A DNA stretch of 33,512 nucleotides from the IMG/VR virus record IMGVR_UViG_3300044729_000135, positions 1 through 33,512 of that record; one strand, given 5' to 3'. The stretch's first letter is position 1; the number at the start of each line of letters is the position of its first letter. The notes under the pieces are model-generated. The model did not search any database and was not told the origin of the DNA. It saw nothing but the letters and a program-made list of their open reading frames with translations. Made by a program: the position numbers and the translations under genes. Source of the stretch: a virus. Shown here piece by piece: positions 21,960-28,642 of the stretch.

Positions 21960-22970
21960 TTAACGCATCTTGCAGCGTGTTTTACCTTTGATTGCAATAC
22001 CGTCTGCGCGTTTGGATGGATTGGATACCGAACCACCAGACGCCATCTTTTTGACTGGCATGGCTTTTTTCACAGAACCACCCTTCTTCAGCGCAAAATC
22101 TTTGCCCCCAAGCTCTTTTCTTACAGCACCTGCGGCTGCTTCGTAGCCGGGAGAGCTTTCGTCAAGCCCGTAGCGTTTTGCGTTTTCTTTGAGCATCTCA
22201 CTCTTACGAGCTTCGGCTCTCTCTGCGCGTTTACGTGCAACTGTGCCAGCTTTGTCGTAAGTCAGGCGTTTGGTTGGTGCTGGCAAAGCTTCTTGGGTGT
22301 ACTTTGCCATCTTTGGTGTGGCAAGTTTTTTTGCCAAAGCTTGCAAACCTTTTAAACCAACGCCACCAGCCATAACAGATGCGGCCTCCAAACCCTTTTG
22401 GGTCTGCTCTGCAGTCGGTTTAATTGAATCAATTTCTTGTTCAATTTGTTGTTTTTTGGTCAACTTAGACGGCGGCTTGTGATTAGCAAGCTCTTCTGCC
22501 GTTGGCCCGCCTGAGCGGTCGTAAGTCTTGGTAGTTGGTTGGGCTCCCGTCATCGGATAAGCGGAAGTCTTGGTAGAAGCAGATTTGGCTGGTGTGGACT
22601 TTGCTGGCGCAGAAGGCTTAGCTGTTTGAGTGTTTACACGGGACTTTTCTGCCCTTGGTCCAGCAGGAACTGGAATGGGCTCTTGCGCATTTGCTGCCTC
22701 CATCTCGTCCATTGCTGTGACTGCAGACGTTGCTTGAGCGGCAGGAGTTGGGCGGGTTACCGGAGTTGCTATGCGATCTTCTACTGGAGTGTTCTCTGCC
22801 TTGCCCCGGCCAGCACCAAAACGACGATAAGCCTCAGAGCTTGGATCGTCGATGTTACCCATGCGTAGGCGCTCAAAGAAGCCAACCTTCTCATCTTTCG
22901 ATGCTTCCAGCCCACGGTCTTTGTCAGACATCCCGCCTTCTTGAAAGCGTTTGATCTTCTTTGTCGCCAT
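21960..22970 (-). CDS. 336-aa disordered/basic protein with GGSV-RADGIA-KGKT tail
   Basis: Starts MATKKIKRFQEGGMSDKDRG and has FFERLRMGNIDDPSSEAYRR, then FGAGRGKAENTP. A long Pro/Thr/Ala/Lys-rich, probably disordered part follows (about 65-170). A helical piece around 185-215 has ASVMAGGVGLKGLQALAKKL. The tail reads KKGGSVKKAMPVKKMASGGS-V, then SKRADGIAIKGKTRCKMR. Low complexity and high charge point to a flexible protein that may be packaged or bind DNA. The C-terminal motif is shared with three neighbours. TAAGGAG start signal overlaps the previous stop. Function unknown. Confidence 0.65.
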   Translation of the reverse strand: MATKKIKRFQEGGMSDKDRGLEASKDEKVGFFERLRMGNIDDPSSEAYRRFGAGRGKAENTPVEDRIATPVTRPTPAAQATSAVTAMDEMEAANAQEPIPVPAGPRAEKSRVNTQTAKPSAPAKSTPAKSASTKTSAYPMTGAQPTTKTYDRSGGPTAEELANHKPPSKLTKKQQIEQEIDSIKPTAEQTQKGLEAASVMAGGVGLKGLQALAKKLATPKMAKYTQEALPAPTKRLTYDKAGTVARKRAERAEARKSEMLKENAKRYGLDESSPGYEAAAGAVRKELGGKDFALKKGGSVKKAMPVKKMASGGSVSNPSKRADGIAIKGKTRCKMR

Positions 22971-22979
22971 GATTACTCC

Positions 22980-23444
22980 TTAGCAGGCTTTACCGCCGTA
23001 AGCCATCTTGATAGGCGTGCCCTTTGTTTTGCCTTTGGATGCAATACCGTCACGGCTTGGAGCGGCAGTACGAACTGCGCCCATCTTGGTTGTGCCAACC
23101 GAGCCACCCTTCTTCATGCCGTGCGCCTTGGAGGCGGGAGCAGCAGCGTGGGCCTTCAAAGAAGAGGCGATGCCACCCTTCTTCATACCCTTCTTCATGC
23201 CTGCTTCGGCCATTTCATGTTTGATCATAGACTTGGGAGCGCCCTTGCCCTTCATGAAGGACACTTCTCTTTGCGCCATTGCTTTGGACTCTTTCATATC
23301 GCCACCTTCTTTGAATTTGCGGCCCTTGTCCGCGTTGGAGAACTCTTTGCCCACGGACTGTGGGACGCCTGCTTTCTTGGCAAACGCTGGGTTATTTGCC
23401 ACCGCCGCCATGAAATTGTGTTGTTTTTTGCTAACTGATGGCAC
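22980..23444 (-). CDS. 154-aa basic protein (PSVSKKQHNFM type) with DGIA-KGKT tail; GTG start
   Basis: The start is GTG 23444, preceded by AAGGAG at seven bases, lying inside the end of the upstream gene (14-base overlap). The N-terminus MPSVSKKQHNFMAAVANNPA, then FAKKAGVPQSVGKEFSNADK matches a small family (compare DUF3008-like, MPAVSKKQ) frequent in phages. Lys/Met/Gly-rich repeats (GMKKGMKKGG, HGMKKGGSVG) follow. The tail is SRDGIASKGKTKGTPIKMAY-GGKAC. All features suggest a flexible, basic protein. Function unknown. Its motif ties it to the 336-, 76- and 64-aa proteins. Confidence 0.7.
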   Translation of the reverse strand: MPSVSKKQHNFMAAVANNPAFAKKAGVPQSVGKEFSNADKGRKFKEGGDMKESKAMAQREVSFMKGKGAPKSMIKHEMAEAGMKKGMKKGGIASSLKAHAAAPASKAHGMKKGGSVGTTKMGAVRTAAPSRDGIASKGKTKGTPIKMAYGGKAC

Positions 23445-23679
23445 TTCGCTGCTCCTTCATGAAGTCATCAATCTTGCCCTCAAGCCGGTCCAAGCGAGTA
23501 ATTACTCGGTTGATGTCATTGTGCATATCCTGCTTGGCTACAAATTTCTCGGCATTTTCTTCCCGAGTCTTGCTCAACAAGATAGACAGACGTTTAACTT
23601 CGTCATGAGAAACCTTTACCCAAAGCAGCAGCGCTGCAGAGGCAAAAGACAAAATGGTGTTCCAGACTGGCAAGTCCAT
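23431..23679 (-). CDS. 82-aa single-TM coiled-coil protein
   Basis: Start ATG 23679, directly after the TGA of the DUF6321-like gene (TGATATG). An upstream TTG is unlikely. It begins MDLPVWNTILSFASAALLLW, an N-terminal membrane helix to about residue 20. Charged helices with HDEVKRLSILLSKTREENAE and VITRLDRLEGKIDDFMKEQR follow, a coiled coil of the RLDRLEGKID type seen in haemolysin XhlA-like and small phage membrane proteins. It could be a second lysis or membrane accessory protein away from the lysis block, or a virion ejection factor. Neither is proven. Confidence 0.65.
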   Translation of the reverse strand: MDLPVWNTILSFASAALLLWVKVSHDEVKRLSILLSKTREENAEKFVAKQDMHNDINRVITRLDRLEGKIDDFMKEQRSAIS

Positions 23680-23680
23680 A

Positions 23681-23935
23681 TCAGCACTTCCACCTTGCAA
23701 GAGCAGCCGCCTTGCGGGTTGGCTTGCCCTTTTCGTCTTTCATAGGACCGGGCATGCCTGACATGCGTGCGCAGAACGAATCCTTGCGCTTGCCACCCTG
23801 CGGCTGCGGGGCTTTGAGGTTGCTGCCGGTCGCAGCGTTGTATTTGGCGCGGCCTTTGGCTGTCAACCCTGCTCCTTTAGAGACAGGCAACTTCTCACCA
23901 CGACCGACTGCAAGGGAGGGGGTTTTCTTAGCCAT
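23681..23935 (-). CDS. DUF6321-like small basic protein, cassette 1 copy
   Basis: An 84-aa protein starting MAKKTPSLAVGRGEKLPVSK. It has GAGLTAKGRAKYNAATGSNL-KAP, then RKDSFCARMSGMPGPMKDEK and GKPTRKAAALARWKC. This is the complete family signature (recalled as DUF6321), including Cys in FCARM and the terminal W-K-C, which might bind metal. The paralog at 1834-2127 has lost both Cys. The start overlaps the glycosyltransferase stop by 8 bases. The family is frequent in phages; function unknown. Confidence 0.8.
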   Translation of the reverse strand: MAKKTPSLAVGRGEKLPVSKGAGLTAKGRAKYNAATGSNLKAPQPQGGKRKDSFCARMSGMPGPMKDEKGKPTRKAAALARWKC

Positions 23936-24677
23936 TGACGACTTTCAGTTTGGGCGTGCAATGCTGCTCGATCAGCGGCATCAACACGGACTCTTTGAAG
24001 CTGCGGTGATACTCCTGAGAGCCAACGTGCGGCAGAGTGATCTCGGGGTCAACAAAGACCGTAAAACCATCTGCGCGTGCGCGCTTGCAAAAGGTGTAAT
24101 CCTCGCCAACGTACTGCCCATTGTGCAACTCAAAGTCAAAAAGGGCGCTCTCGTTGCGATTGTAAAAGTCGTTGAAATACGTCCACTCAGGGTGGTTGGA
24201 CACCATTTTTTCCAGCACATGACGCTGGATCATCATGAAGCCTGTAGCCACGTTCTCGACCCGCAGCATGCCGTGCTGGTCAAACTCAAGCGCGTTGGCT
24301 TCATCAATGTAGATGTCCAAGAAGAATTTGCGATCTTCTGCGCGGCGGGTGTACATCCCGGCTGTGATGTCCTTGCCGGTGCTCAGCGCCAACAGGCGAA
24401 GCACAGACTCTGCGTCCACCACAATGTCGGCATCGACGAACAAAAAGTCCGTGCAGTCCGACTCTAGAAAGTTTGCGACCAGAACGTTTCTGGCCTTGGT
24501 AATCAGAGAGCAGCCCGACAGATGCGACAGTTGCACTTGAACGCCAAACTGCGAAGCCTTGACCACTAAATCGGCCAAGGCAAACGAAGTCTTGATGTTC
24601 AACTTGCCGTCATAGGCAGGGATCGCAATCATCAGTTTGCGACCTGCAACATTCATTGGGCGTGTCTCTTCAGCCAT
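23928..24677 (-). CDS. GT-A fold glycosyltransferase, 249 aa
   Basis: KLMIAIPAYDGKLNIKTSFA (14-33) is a nucleotide-sugar-binding first strand. LITKARNVLVANFLESDCTD leads to FLFVDADIVVDAES with D82-A-D84, the DxD motif that holds the metal and the nucleotide diphosphate. NVATGFMMIQRHVLEKM (142-158), GEDYTFCKRARADGF (191-205, acidic acceptor-site residues E192/D193) and LPHVGS (215-220, metal His) complete the GT-A plan. It should transfer a sugar from a nucleotide donor. The acceptor may be a virion protein, host surface or DNA base; the sequence does not tell. It is encoded between capsid and neck genes with overlaps of 8 bases on both sides. A start at M8 (24656) is also possible. Confidence 0.85.
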   Translation of the reverse strand: MAEETRPMNVAGRKLMIAIPAYDGKLNIKTSFALADLVVKASQFGVQVQLSHLSGCSLITKARNVLVANFLESDCTDFLFVDADIVVDAESVLRLLALSTGKDITAGMYTRRAEDRKFFLDIYIDEANALEFDQHGMLRVENVATGFMMIQRHVLEKMVSNHPEWTYFNDFYNRNESALFDFELHNGQYVGEDYTFCKRARADGFTVFVDPEITLPHVGSQEYHRSFKESVLMPLIEQHCTPKLKVVNG

Positions 24678-24960
24678 AAAACACCGTCACTGATGCGATG
24701 TTTGTGATCGTGGCATAGACGTCTGTTGTAAACAAAACGCCCTGCTGCGGAATTGCTACATAAAACGAGTTGGGGTTTGAGTTAGACGGAATGTCAATCT
24801 CAATCAACACTGGCCCAGAAGCTCCGCCGTTTCTCAAAAGCAAAGTGCCAGTTTGACTGGCTACTGCGCAAATTGAAAAACCCTTAACTCGCGTGCGACC
24901 GGCATAAACTGTTCCTGTCGAGTTCCGGTGCGTTGATGATACGTCGCCTTGCATTGCCAT
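24670..24960 (-). CDS. 96-aa beta-rich small structural protein
   Basis: ATG 24960 is preceded by AGGAG. An in-frame TTG six bases earlier is rejected. It starts MAMQGDVSSTHRNSTGTVYA, continues GRTRVKGFSICAVASQTGTL and contains VLIEIDIPSNSNPNSFYVAI. The pattern of a small beta-sandwich without Cys pairs is usual for minor virion proteins. It is separated from the 177-aa gene by a hairpin with T-tract that adjoins its ribosome binding site. It overlaps the glycosyltransferase start by 8 bases. Function unknown. Confidence 0.7.
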   Translation of the reverse strand: MAMQGDVSSTHRNSTGTVYAGRTRVKGFSICAVASQTGTLLLRNGGASGPVLIEIDIPSNSNPNSFYVAIPQQGVLFTTDVYATITNIASVTVFYG

Positions 24961-24974
24961 AATCAATCTCCTGT

Positions 24975-24996
24975 AAAACAGGGGCCGGAGCCCCTG
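24975..24996 (-). terminator. hairpin with T-tract after the 177-aa gene
   Basis: On the minus strand CAGGGGC, a four-base loop and GCCCCTG form seven pairs, followed by TTTT and then ACAGGAG, the ribosome binding site of the 96-aa gene. It starts six bases after the stop of the 177-aa gene. Confidence 0.7.
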
Positions 24997-25002
24997 AGTT
25001 GA

Positions 25003-25536
25003 TTAAGCGTCAGCAAAAGGCGTGACAACAGAGCCAGAGGCCAACAGCACGCCAGTGACCATGTACTTGTTGGCAGCCAACACGGTAACAGTGATGGTTG
25101 AGCCAGCAATGCCGCCAGTGGTCGAGCCGTCCAAGTTGATAACATCATTGGTTGCGCTAGGGGCAAAAGCCGTCACTGCGCCGGAGCTATCGGTGTCAAC
25201 CATGATCATGGAGCCAACAAATTTGTCGGTGCCGTCAGTTTTCAAGGCCCACGCAGTAGCAGCAGTCTCAATCACGAACGTGTAGCTGGTGCCCACGTTG
25301 TTCGCTGTGTTGGGGTCTTGGCCGGGGCCAGAAGTCACAGAGTTGGCTGATGTGTTGATGGTGGGCAGCGTGATAACCAATGTAGCGTCATTGGTGCGGA
25401 TAGTCTTGCCAGCGTAAGAGGCGACATCTAGAGTCACTGTGTTGGTGCCGTTAGCCAAGTTCACCACGGAAGCGGGGCCTTGGGTATAGAAGCCAGCCAA
25501 AGAACGGACTGGGCCTTGGAAAGTAGTCTGAGCCAT
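25003..25536 (-). CDS. putative capsid decoration/structural protein, 177 aa
   Basis: Starts MAQTTFQGPVRSLAGFYTQG and contains PASVVNLANGTNTVTLDVAS-YAGKTIR. NVGTSYTFVIETAATAWALK and DKFVGSMIMVDTDSSGAVTA lead to a C-terminal beta part, ANKYMVTGVLLASGSVVTPF. It is beta-rich with no Cys. It is the first gene behind major capsid protein 1, with its own candidate promoter and structured leader and a terminator after it, which suggests abundant, independently set expression. A decoration or capsid-surface protein is inferred from place and composition. Confidence 0.7.
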   Translation of the reverse strand: MAQTTFQGPVRSLAGFYTQGPASVVNLANGTNTVTLDVASYAGKTIRTNDATLVITLPTINTSANSVTSGPGQDPNTANNVGTSYTFVIETAATAWALKTDGTDKFVGSMIMVDTDSSGAVTAFAPSATNDVINLDGSTTGGIAGSTITVTVLAANKYMVTGVLLASGSVVTPFADA

Positions 25537-25558
25537 GATAATTTCCTCATGCGGTTAA

Positions 25559-25615
25559 GGCGTATCTGTCTGCATGACGTCGGCCCGGAGCCGTCAGATA
25601 CGCCGGATAGTCCGG
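25559..25615 (-). promoter_or_regulatory. structured 5' leader ahead of the 177-aa gene
   Basis: Three inverted repeats lie here. A perfect ten-pair stem, GGCGTATCTG (25559-25568) with CAGATACGCC (25595-25604), has a 26-base loop. Inside that loop is a smaller CGGC/GCCG hairpin. CCGGA-TAG-TCCGG (25603-25615) shares two bases with the large stem, so the two cannot fully form together. The region is non-coding and ends 22 bases before the ATG at 25536. It could be a leader that stabilises or gates the mRNA; no known riboswitch class is recognised. Confidence 0.45.
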
Positions 25616-25625
25616 GTTTAAACAA

Positions 25626-25654
25626 AATATACAGCAAAAGAAAAGGCCCCACAA
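25626..25654 (-). promoter_or_regulatory. weak sigma70-like promoter candidate
   Basis: On the minus strand TATATT (25626-25631) lies 17 bases from TTGTGG (25649-25654). The -10 matches five of six consensus bases, the -35 only three. It overlaps the terminator after the capsid gene. Transcription would start near 25619, just ahead of the structured leader. Support is only positional. Confidence 0.3.
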
Positions 25655-25664
25655 GGGGCCTTTT
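25636..25664 (-). terminator. intrinsic terminator after major capsid protein 1
   Basis: On the minus strand AAAAGGCCCC, loop TTGT and GGGGCCTTTT form a ten-pair stem, followed by CTTTT. It lies 18 bases after the capsid stop. The stem of A and T at the base makes it potentially bidirectional. Confidence 0.85.
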
Positions 25665-25681
25665 CAAATAATCCCGAAGGA

Positions 25682-26587
25682 TTAAGCGCCGGGAGAACCG
25701 AACACGCCCAGTGGGTCAGAGACGCCGAAGCTGTAACGCTCACGGGCCTTGTAACGCACGTTGCCGGTGTCGAAGTCGCCGTCCATAGAGTTTGCCAGAG
25801 GCGAACGGACGAAGTGCTTCAGACCGTTAGGCACATCAGTCAACAGGAACCAAGCGTTGGTGTCAGTCAAGAAGTTGTTGACTGTGTAACCACCGGGGAT
25901 GGAACCGTTGTTCTTGATGGCGTTGATGTCGTTGTCGGCAGTGCCAACGCGGAGCTCAGTTTCCAACAAGCGAGTTGCAACGAATTGCAGCGATGGAGGA
26001 ACCACCAGCTTCTTTGGCTTAGCTGCGATCAGCAGGCCGCGTTCGTCAGTCCAAGCTGCGATTTGAATGACGGCGTTTTCCAACGAAGTCTCGTTCAAGT
26101 CGGCTGCTGTGGCAGGACGGTTGCTGTTGACGCCACCAGAGATCAGTGGGTGTGCAGTCGAGAACAGAGTCACGCCGTCACCATAGGTGGGGCCGGTGAA
26201 ACCGGTGTTCAGGATTGCAGCAGCTTTAACCTGCTTGGTGTAAGCCATACCACGGGCCAGAGCTTTGGTGTATCGGCTGGACAAGCTGTCATACAGGTTG
26301 TCTTCGATAGCTTCTTCAGTGATGGAGAAGCCCAAAGCGATGGTCTCGTGGGTGTAACGAGCGGTGAAAGCTTCCTGAGCATTGTCATAAGCGATGGCTG
26401 CGCCTTCGTTTTTGACAGGAGCTGCGGAGAAGCCGGACAACTTAACTTCTTCTTCAAAGCTACGCTCAGAAGTTTCAGTCTCGTAGATTTCCTTGTGCTG
26501 CTCGCCGTATTTAGCGTACTCCAAACCGAACAAAGCGTTCAAGCCGGGGAGGAGTTCTTTCAGCAATTGTGCGCGTGAAATAGCCAT
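25682..26587 (-). CDS. major capsid protein 1 (Mu gpT-like, HK97 fold expected)
   Basis: A 301-aa protein starting MAISRAQLLKELLPGLNALF. It has YETETSERSFEEEVKLSGFS, then FTARYTHETIALGFSITEEA and a helical ARGMAYTKQVKAAAILNTGF. VTLFSTAHPLISGGVNSNRP is the F-x-x-HP motif of the Mu gpT-like major head subunits. KKLVVPPSLQFVATRLLETE is the typical VVPP-L---A-- L motif, and TNAWFLLTDVPNGLKHFVRS ends the A domain. It forms the capsid shell with the scaffold at 27677-28633. A strong AAGGAG ribosome binding site and a terminator after it fit a highly made protein. Its sequence family differs from the capsid protein at 3215-4189. Confidence 0.88.
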   Translation of the reverse strand: MAISRAQLLKELLPGLNALFGLEYAKYGEQHKEIYETETSERSFEEEVKLSGFSAAPVKNEGAAIAYDNAQEAFTARYTHETIALGFSITEEAIEDNLYDSLSSRYTKALARGMAYTKQVKAAAILNTGFTGPTYGDGVTLFSTAHPLISGGVNSNRPATAADLNETSLENAVIQIAAWTDERGLLIAAKPKKLVVPPSLQFVATRLLETELRVGTADNDINAIKNNGSIPGGYTVNNFLTDTNAWFLLTDVPNGLKHFVRSPLANSMDGDFDTGNVRYKARERYSFGVSDPLGVFGSPGA

Positions 26588-26597
26588 GATTTACTCC

Positions 26598-27194
26598 TTA
26601 GACACCAGTGGTGTTGTTGTATTGGTGAGTGTTGATTTTCACCAACAGTTCACGGAATGCGTCAGCACCAGTAGCGGTTTCAGGAACCACATCGATTACG
26701 CGCACAGGGATGGTGGCAGTTGTGCCAGCGCCAGTCAAAGTGACGGCAAAGGCAGAGTTACCAGTGGTGGTGCTGCCGGCGTTCAGAACCAATGGGAGGT
26801 TCGAGCCAACAACAGTACGACCAGCGGTGCCCATGGTTGTGCCAGAGGTCACGACAGCGACCTTGAACAAAGCCATTGGATCATCAACAACGTAAGCCAA
26901 AGCAAGGTTGCTTGCAGTAGATGCCAGAGCGGGGATGAACTGACCTTGAACGGTTTGGCCGCTCGAGTTCACGTACTGTCCGCCCATGCACACGCCAACA
27001 ATATTGCCGGAGTCGGTTGTGGTGGATTTGACAAGAAAACCGTCGCTGTTGATGACCACGGTATCGCCATCAAAAATGGCGGTGCCGAAGCCAGCAGCTA
27101 CGGGAATCTGACGGATTGCACCAGCATAAGCCATGCCGTCAATACGATTGACAGGCTGAAGGCCATAGGGTGCCGTAACAGCAGGATAAGTCAT
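26598..27194 (-). CDS. putative capsid decoration/structural protein, 198 aa
   Basis: Starts MTYPAVTAPYGLQPVNRIDG and continues MAYAGAIRQIPVAAGFGTAI. FDGDTVVINSDGFLVKSTTT and GNIVGVCMGGQYVNSSGQTV are followed by AYVVDDPMALFKVAVVTSGT and VRVIDVVPETATGADAFREL. The pattern (YGL-PVN--DG- --AG--RQIPI--G--TAIF-GD-V) is frequent directly before or after gpT-like capsid genes in uncultured phages and is regarded as structural. GGAG lies seven bases before the ATG. It precedes the capsid gene with a TAAGGAG junction. Decoration role is inferred. Confidence 0.7.
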   Translation of the reverse strand: MTYPAVTAPYGLQPVNRIDGMAYAGAIRQIPVAAGFGTAIFDGDTVVINSDGFLVKSTTTDSGNIVGVCMGGQYVNSSGQTVQGQFIPALASTASNLALAYVVDDPMALFKVAVVTSGTTMGTAGRTVVGSNLPLVLNAGSTTTGNSAFAVTLTGAGTTATIPVRVIDVVPETATGADAFRELLVKINTHQYNNTTGV

Positions 27195-27212
27195 GTTTAG
27201 ACTCCAAAAAAG

Positions 27213-27674
27213 TTAAGTGCCTTTGCCGAAAGTAACCTTCGTGCTCCGCTCTTTGAAAAGCGGCATACGAGGATCATTTTCACGCATGTAGGTGTTGTCC
27301 ACTGATTGCATTTGCGCTTCTGCCTGTTGGGCGTAATACGCATTCCGCTGCTCAGTAAACTCCACAGGTGTTTTGCAAAGCAACAAGCCACCAACCTCGA
27401 TGCTGTCCTCGTAATGGTTTTTGCCACCACTGAACAAGCGAATCTCTGGGTGATCTGATGCCTTAACGGGTTCCCAGCCCTCTCGCCATTTGCCGGAAAT
27501 GTTCATGGCATCATCCTTGCCAAGCGTGGCAATCCGAATCCAGCGGTAAGCGTAACCCGGCTCCGGTGTCGGATCGGGCAAAAGCTGGGGTGGCATCCAT
27601 TTTTTTGGACGCTCGGTAGAGTCACGCATTTGCAGAGCACGAGGCTCGCGGTTGTCAAGTTCTGTTTTAGCCAT
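27213..27674 (-). CDS. 153-aa head-region protein, unknown
   Basis: Two starts are possible: ATG 27680 (ATGA overlap with the scaffold gene) and ATG 27674. GAGGAA lies only two bases from the first but seven to eight from the second, so 27674 is chosen. It reads MAKTELDNREPRALQMRDST, then PEPGYAYRWIRIATLGKDDA and KWREGWEPVKASDHPEIRLF. GGKNHYEDSIEVGGLLLCKT and a helical EQRNAYYAQQAEAQMQSVDN follow. The block GY-YRWIRI--LG-DD--N-S-K-REGWEPV is widespread in phages between scaffold and capsid genes, function unknown. A capsid assembly or inner-head role is inferred from place. Confidence 0.7.
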   Translation of the reverse strand: MAKTELDNREPRALQMRDSTERPKKWMPPQLLPDPTPEPGYAYRWIRIATLGKDDAMNISGKWREGWEPVKASDHPEIRLFSGGKNHYEDSIEVGGLLLCKTPVEFTEQRNAYYAQQAEAQMQSVDNTYMRENDPRMPLFKERSTKVTFGKGT

Positions 27675-27676
27675 TT

Positions 27677-28633
27677 TCATTTCCTCATTTCTGCCGCAAC
27701 TGCACGGGCGTACTGCTCATTCGTCAGTCCCAACCGCTTAGCGAGTTCCACCTGCGTCTTTGTCAGCACGATCTTTTTAGGCGCTGTGCTGCGCGTCGCT
27801 GGTGCAACAACATTCGATTTCTTCGGAGAAGGAGTCGCATCCTCCGAAACTTCGACCTCACCGGACTCGAATGCATCCGGAAAGACCTGTCTCATACGAG
27901 CGTCGATGCGCTCGTAGTATTCCTTCGATGACGGCGTGATTCCAGATTTAGCCAGCTTGTTGTGGAATCCCAATGCAAAGCTGGTCATCTCGTCGTCAGT
28001 TCCGAACCATGTGTTCTTTTCTGTCCATTCTTGAGTTTTCGCATCAAGTTTGGGTCGAACTGGTTCAGTGGTAGGTATTTGTACCTGTTTTTCATCTTCT
28101 TGTACAGGTGTTGGCCGAAAATTGTTTACACGCTCGGCTTTCATCTGTACGGAAGTCATTTCCGCTTGAGCTGCGGTCAAAGCTTCAGCATCCCCACTTT
28201 CGTAGGCGGCCTTGAATTTGTTTTGAGCCTCTTTCAGCTCGTTAGCCACCACCTTCTTGGCTTGCTCAAGAAGAGCGCTTTGGCCTTGGTGCAAGGAGCC
28301 TTTGAGTTTTTTGTTCTCTTCGACAACCTGCTGGGCCAGTCGCACAGCTTCCTCTCGCTCGCGCAGGGCCGCTTCTTTGGCTCTGCGTTCTTCGTGGTAG
28401 CCCTTGGTGAAATGCTGAATGCGCTTGCGCACACCCTCGTCGTACTTCGAAAGTTCTTCGTCGCTTACGTCCCTTGGAGGGTCTTCCATTGGCGTGCGGC
28501 CACGGTCTTGCTCCGGGGTATCGTCAACAATCTCAACCTCTGGTTCGGCTTCTACGACATTTGAACCAACGCGAGATTCTTTTTCCTCCACCTCGTCGGG
28601 GAAGGTGAATTCGGTTTTATCGAGTTCTGCCAT
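27677..28633 (-). CDS. capsid scaffold protein 1
   Basis: A 318-aa, acidic, coiled-coil-rich protein. The N-terminus is highly acidic (VEAEPEVEIVDDTPEQDRGR). A basic-acidic helix follows: VRKRIQHFTKGYHEERRAKE, then ALREREEAVRLAQQVVEENK, with heptads to about residue 175. EWTEKNTWFGTDDEMTSFAL and KEYYERIDARMRQVFPDAFE form a folded part. The C-terminus is basic (KKIVLTKTQVELAKRLGLTN-EQYARAVAAEMRK), as expected for the coat-binding end. NTWFGTDDEMT--A resembles scaffolds from other uncultured phages. It has a TAAGGAG start signal after the GroES-like gene. It does not align with the scaffold at 4211-4951 by eye. Confidence 0.75.
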   Translation of the reverse strand: MAELDKTEFTFPDEVEEKESRVGSNVVEAEPEVEIVDDTPEQDRGRTPMEDPPRDVSDEELSKYDEGVRKRIQHFTKGYHEERRAKEAALREREEAVRLAQQVVEENKKLKGSLHQGQSALLEQAKKVVANELKEAQNKFKAAYESGDAEALTAAQAEMTSVQMKAERVNNFRPTPVQEDEKQVQIPTTEPVRPKLDAKTQEWTEKNTWFGTDDEMTSFALGFHNKLAKSGITPSSKEYYERIDARMRQVFPDAFESGEVEVSEDATPSPKKSNVVAPATRSTAPKKIVLTKTQVELAKRLGLTNEQYARAVAAEMRK

Positions 28634-28642
28634 GATTGCTCC

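Noticed and set aside
25814-26578. 254-aa plus-strand open frame opposite capsid gene 1
   Set aside because: Shadow of the capsid gene in another frame; composition is unlike a folded protein and no start signal is seen.
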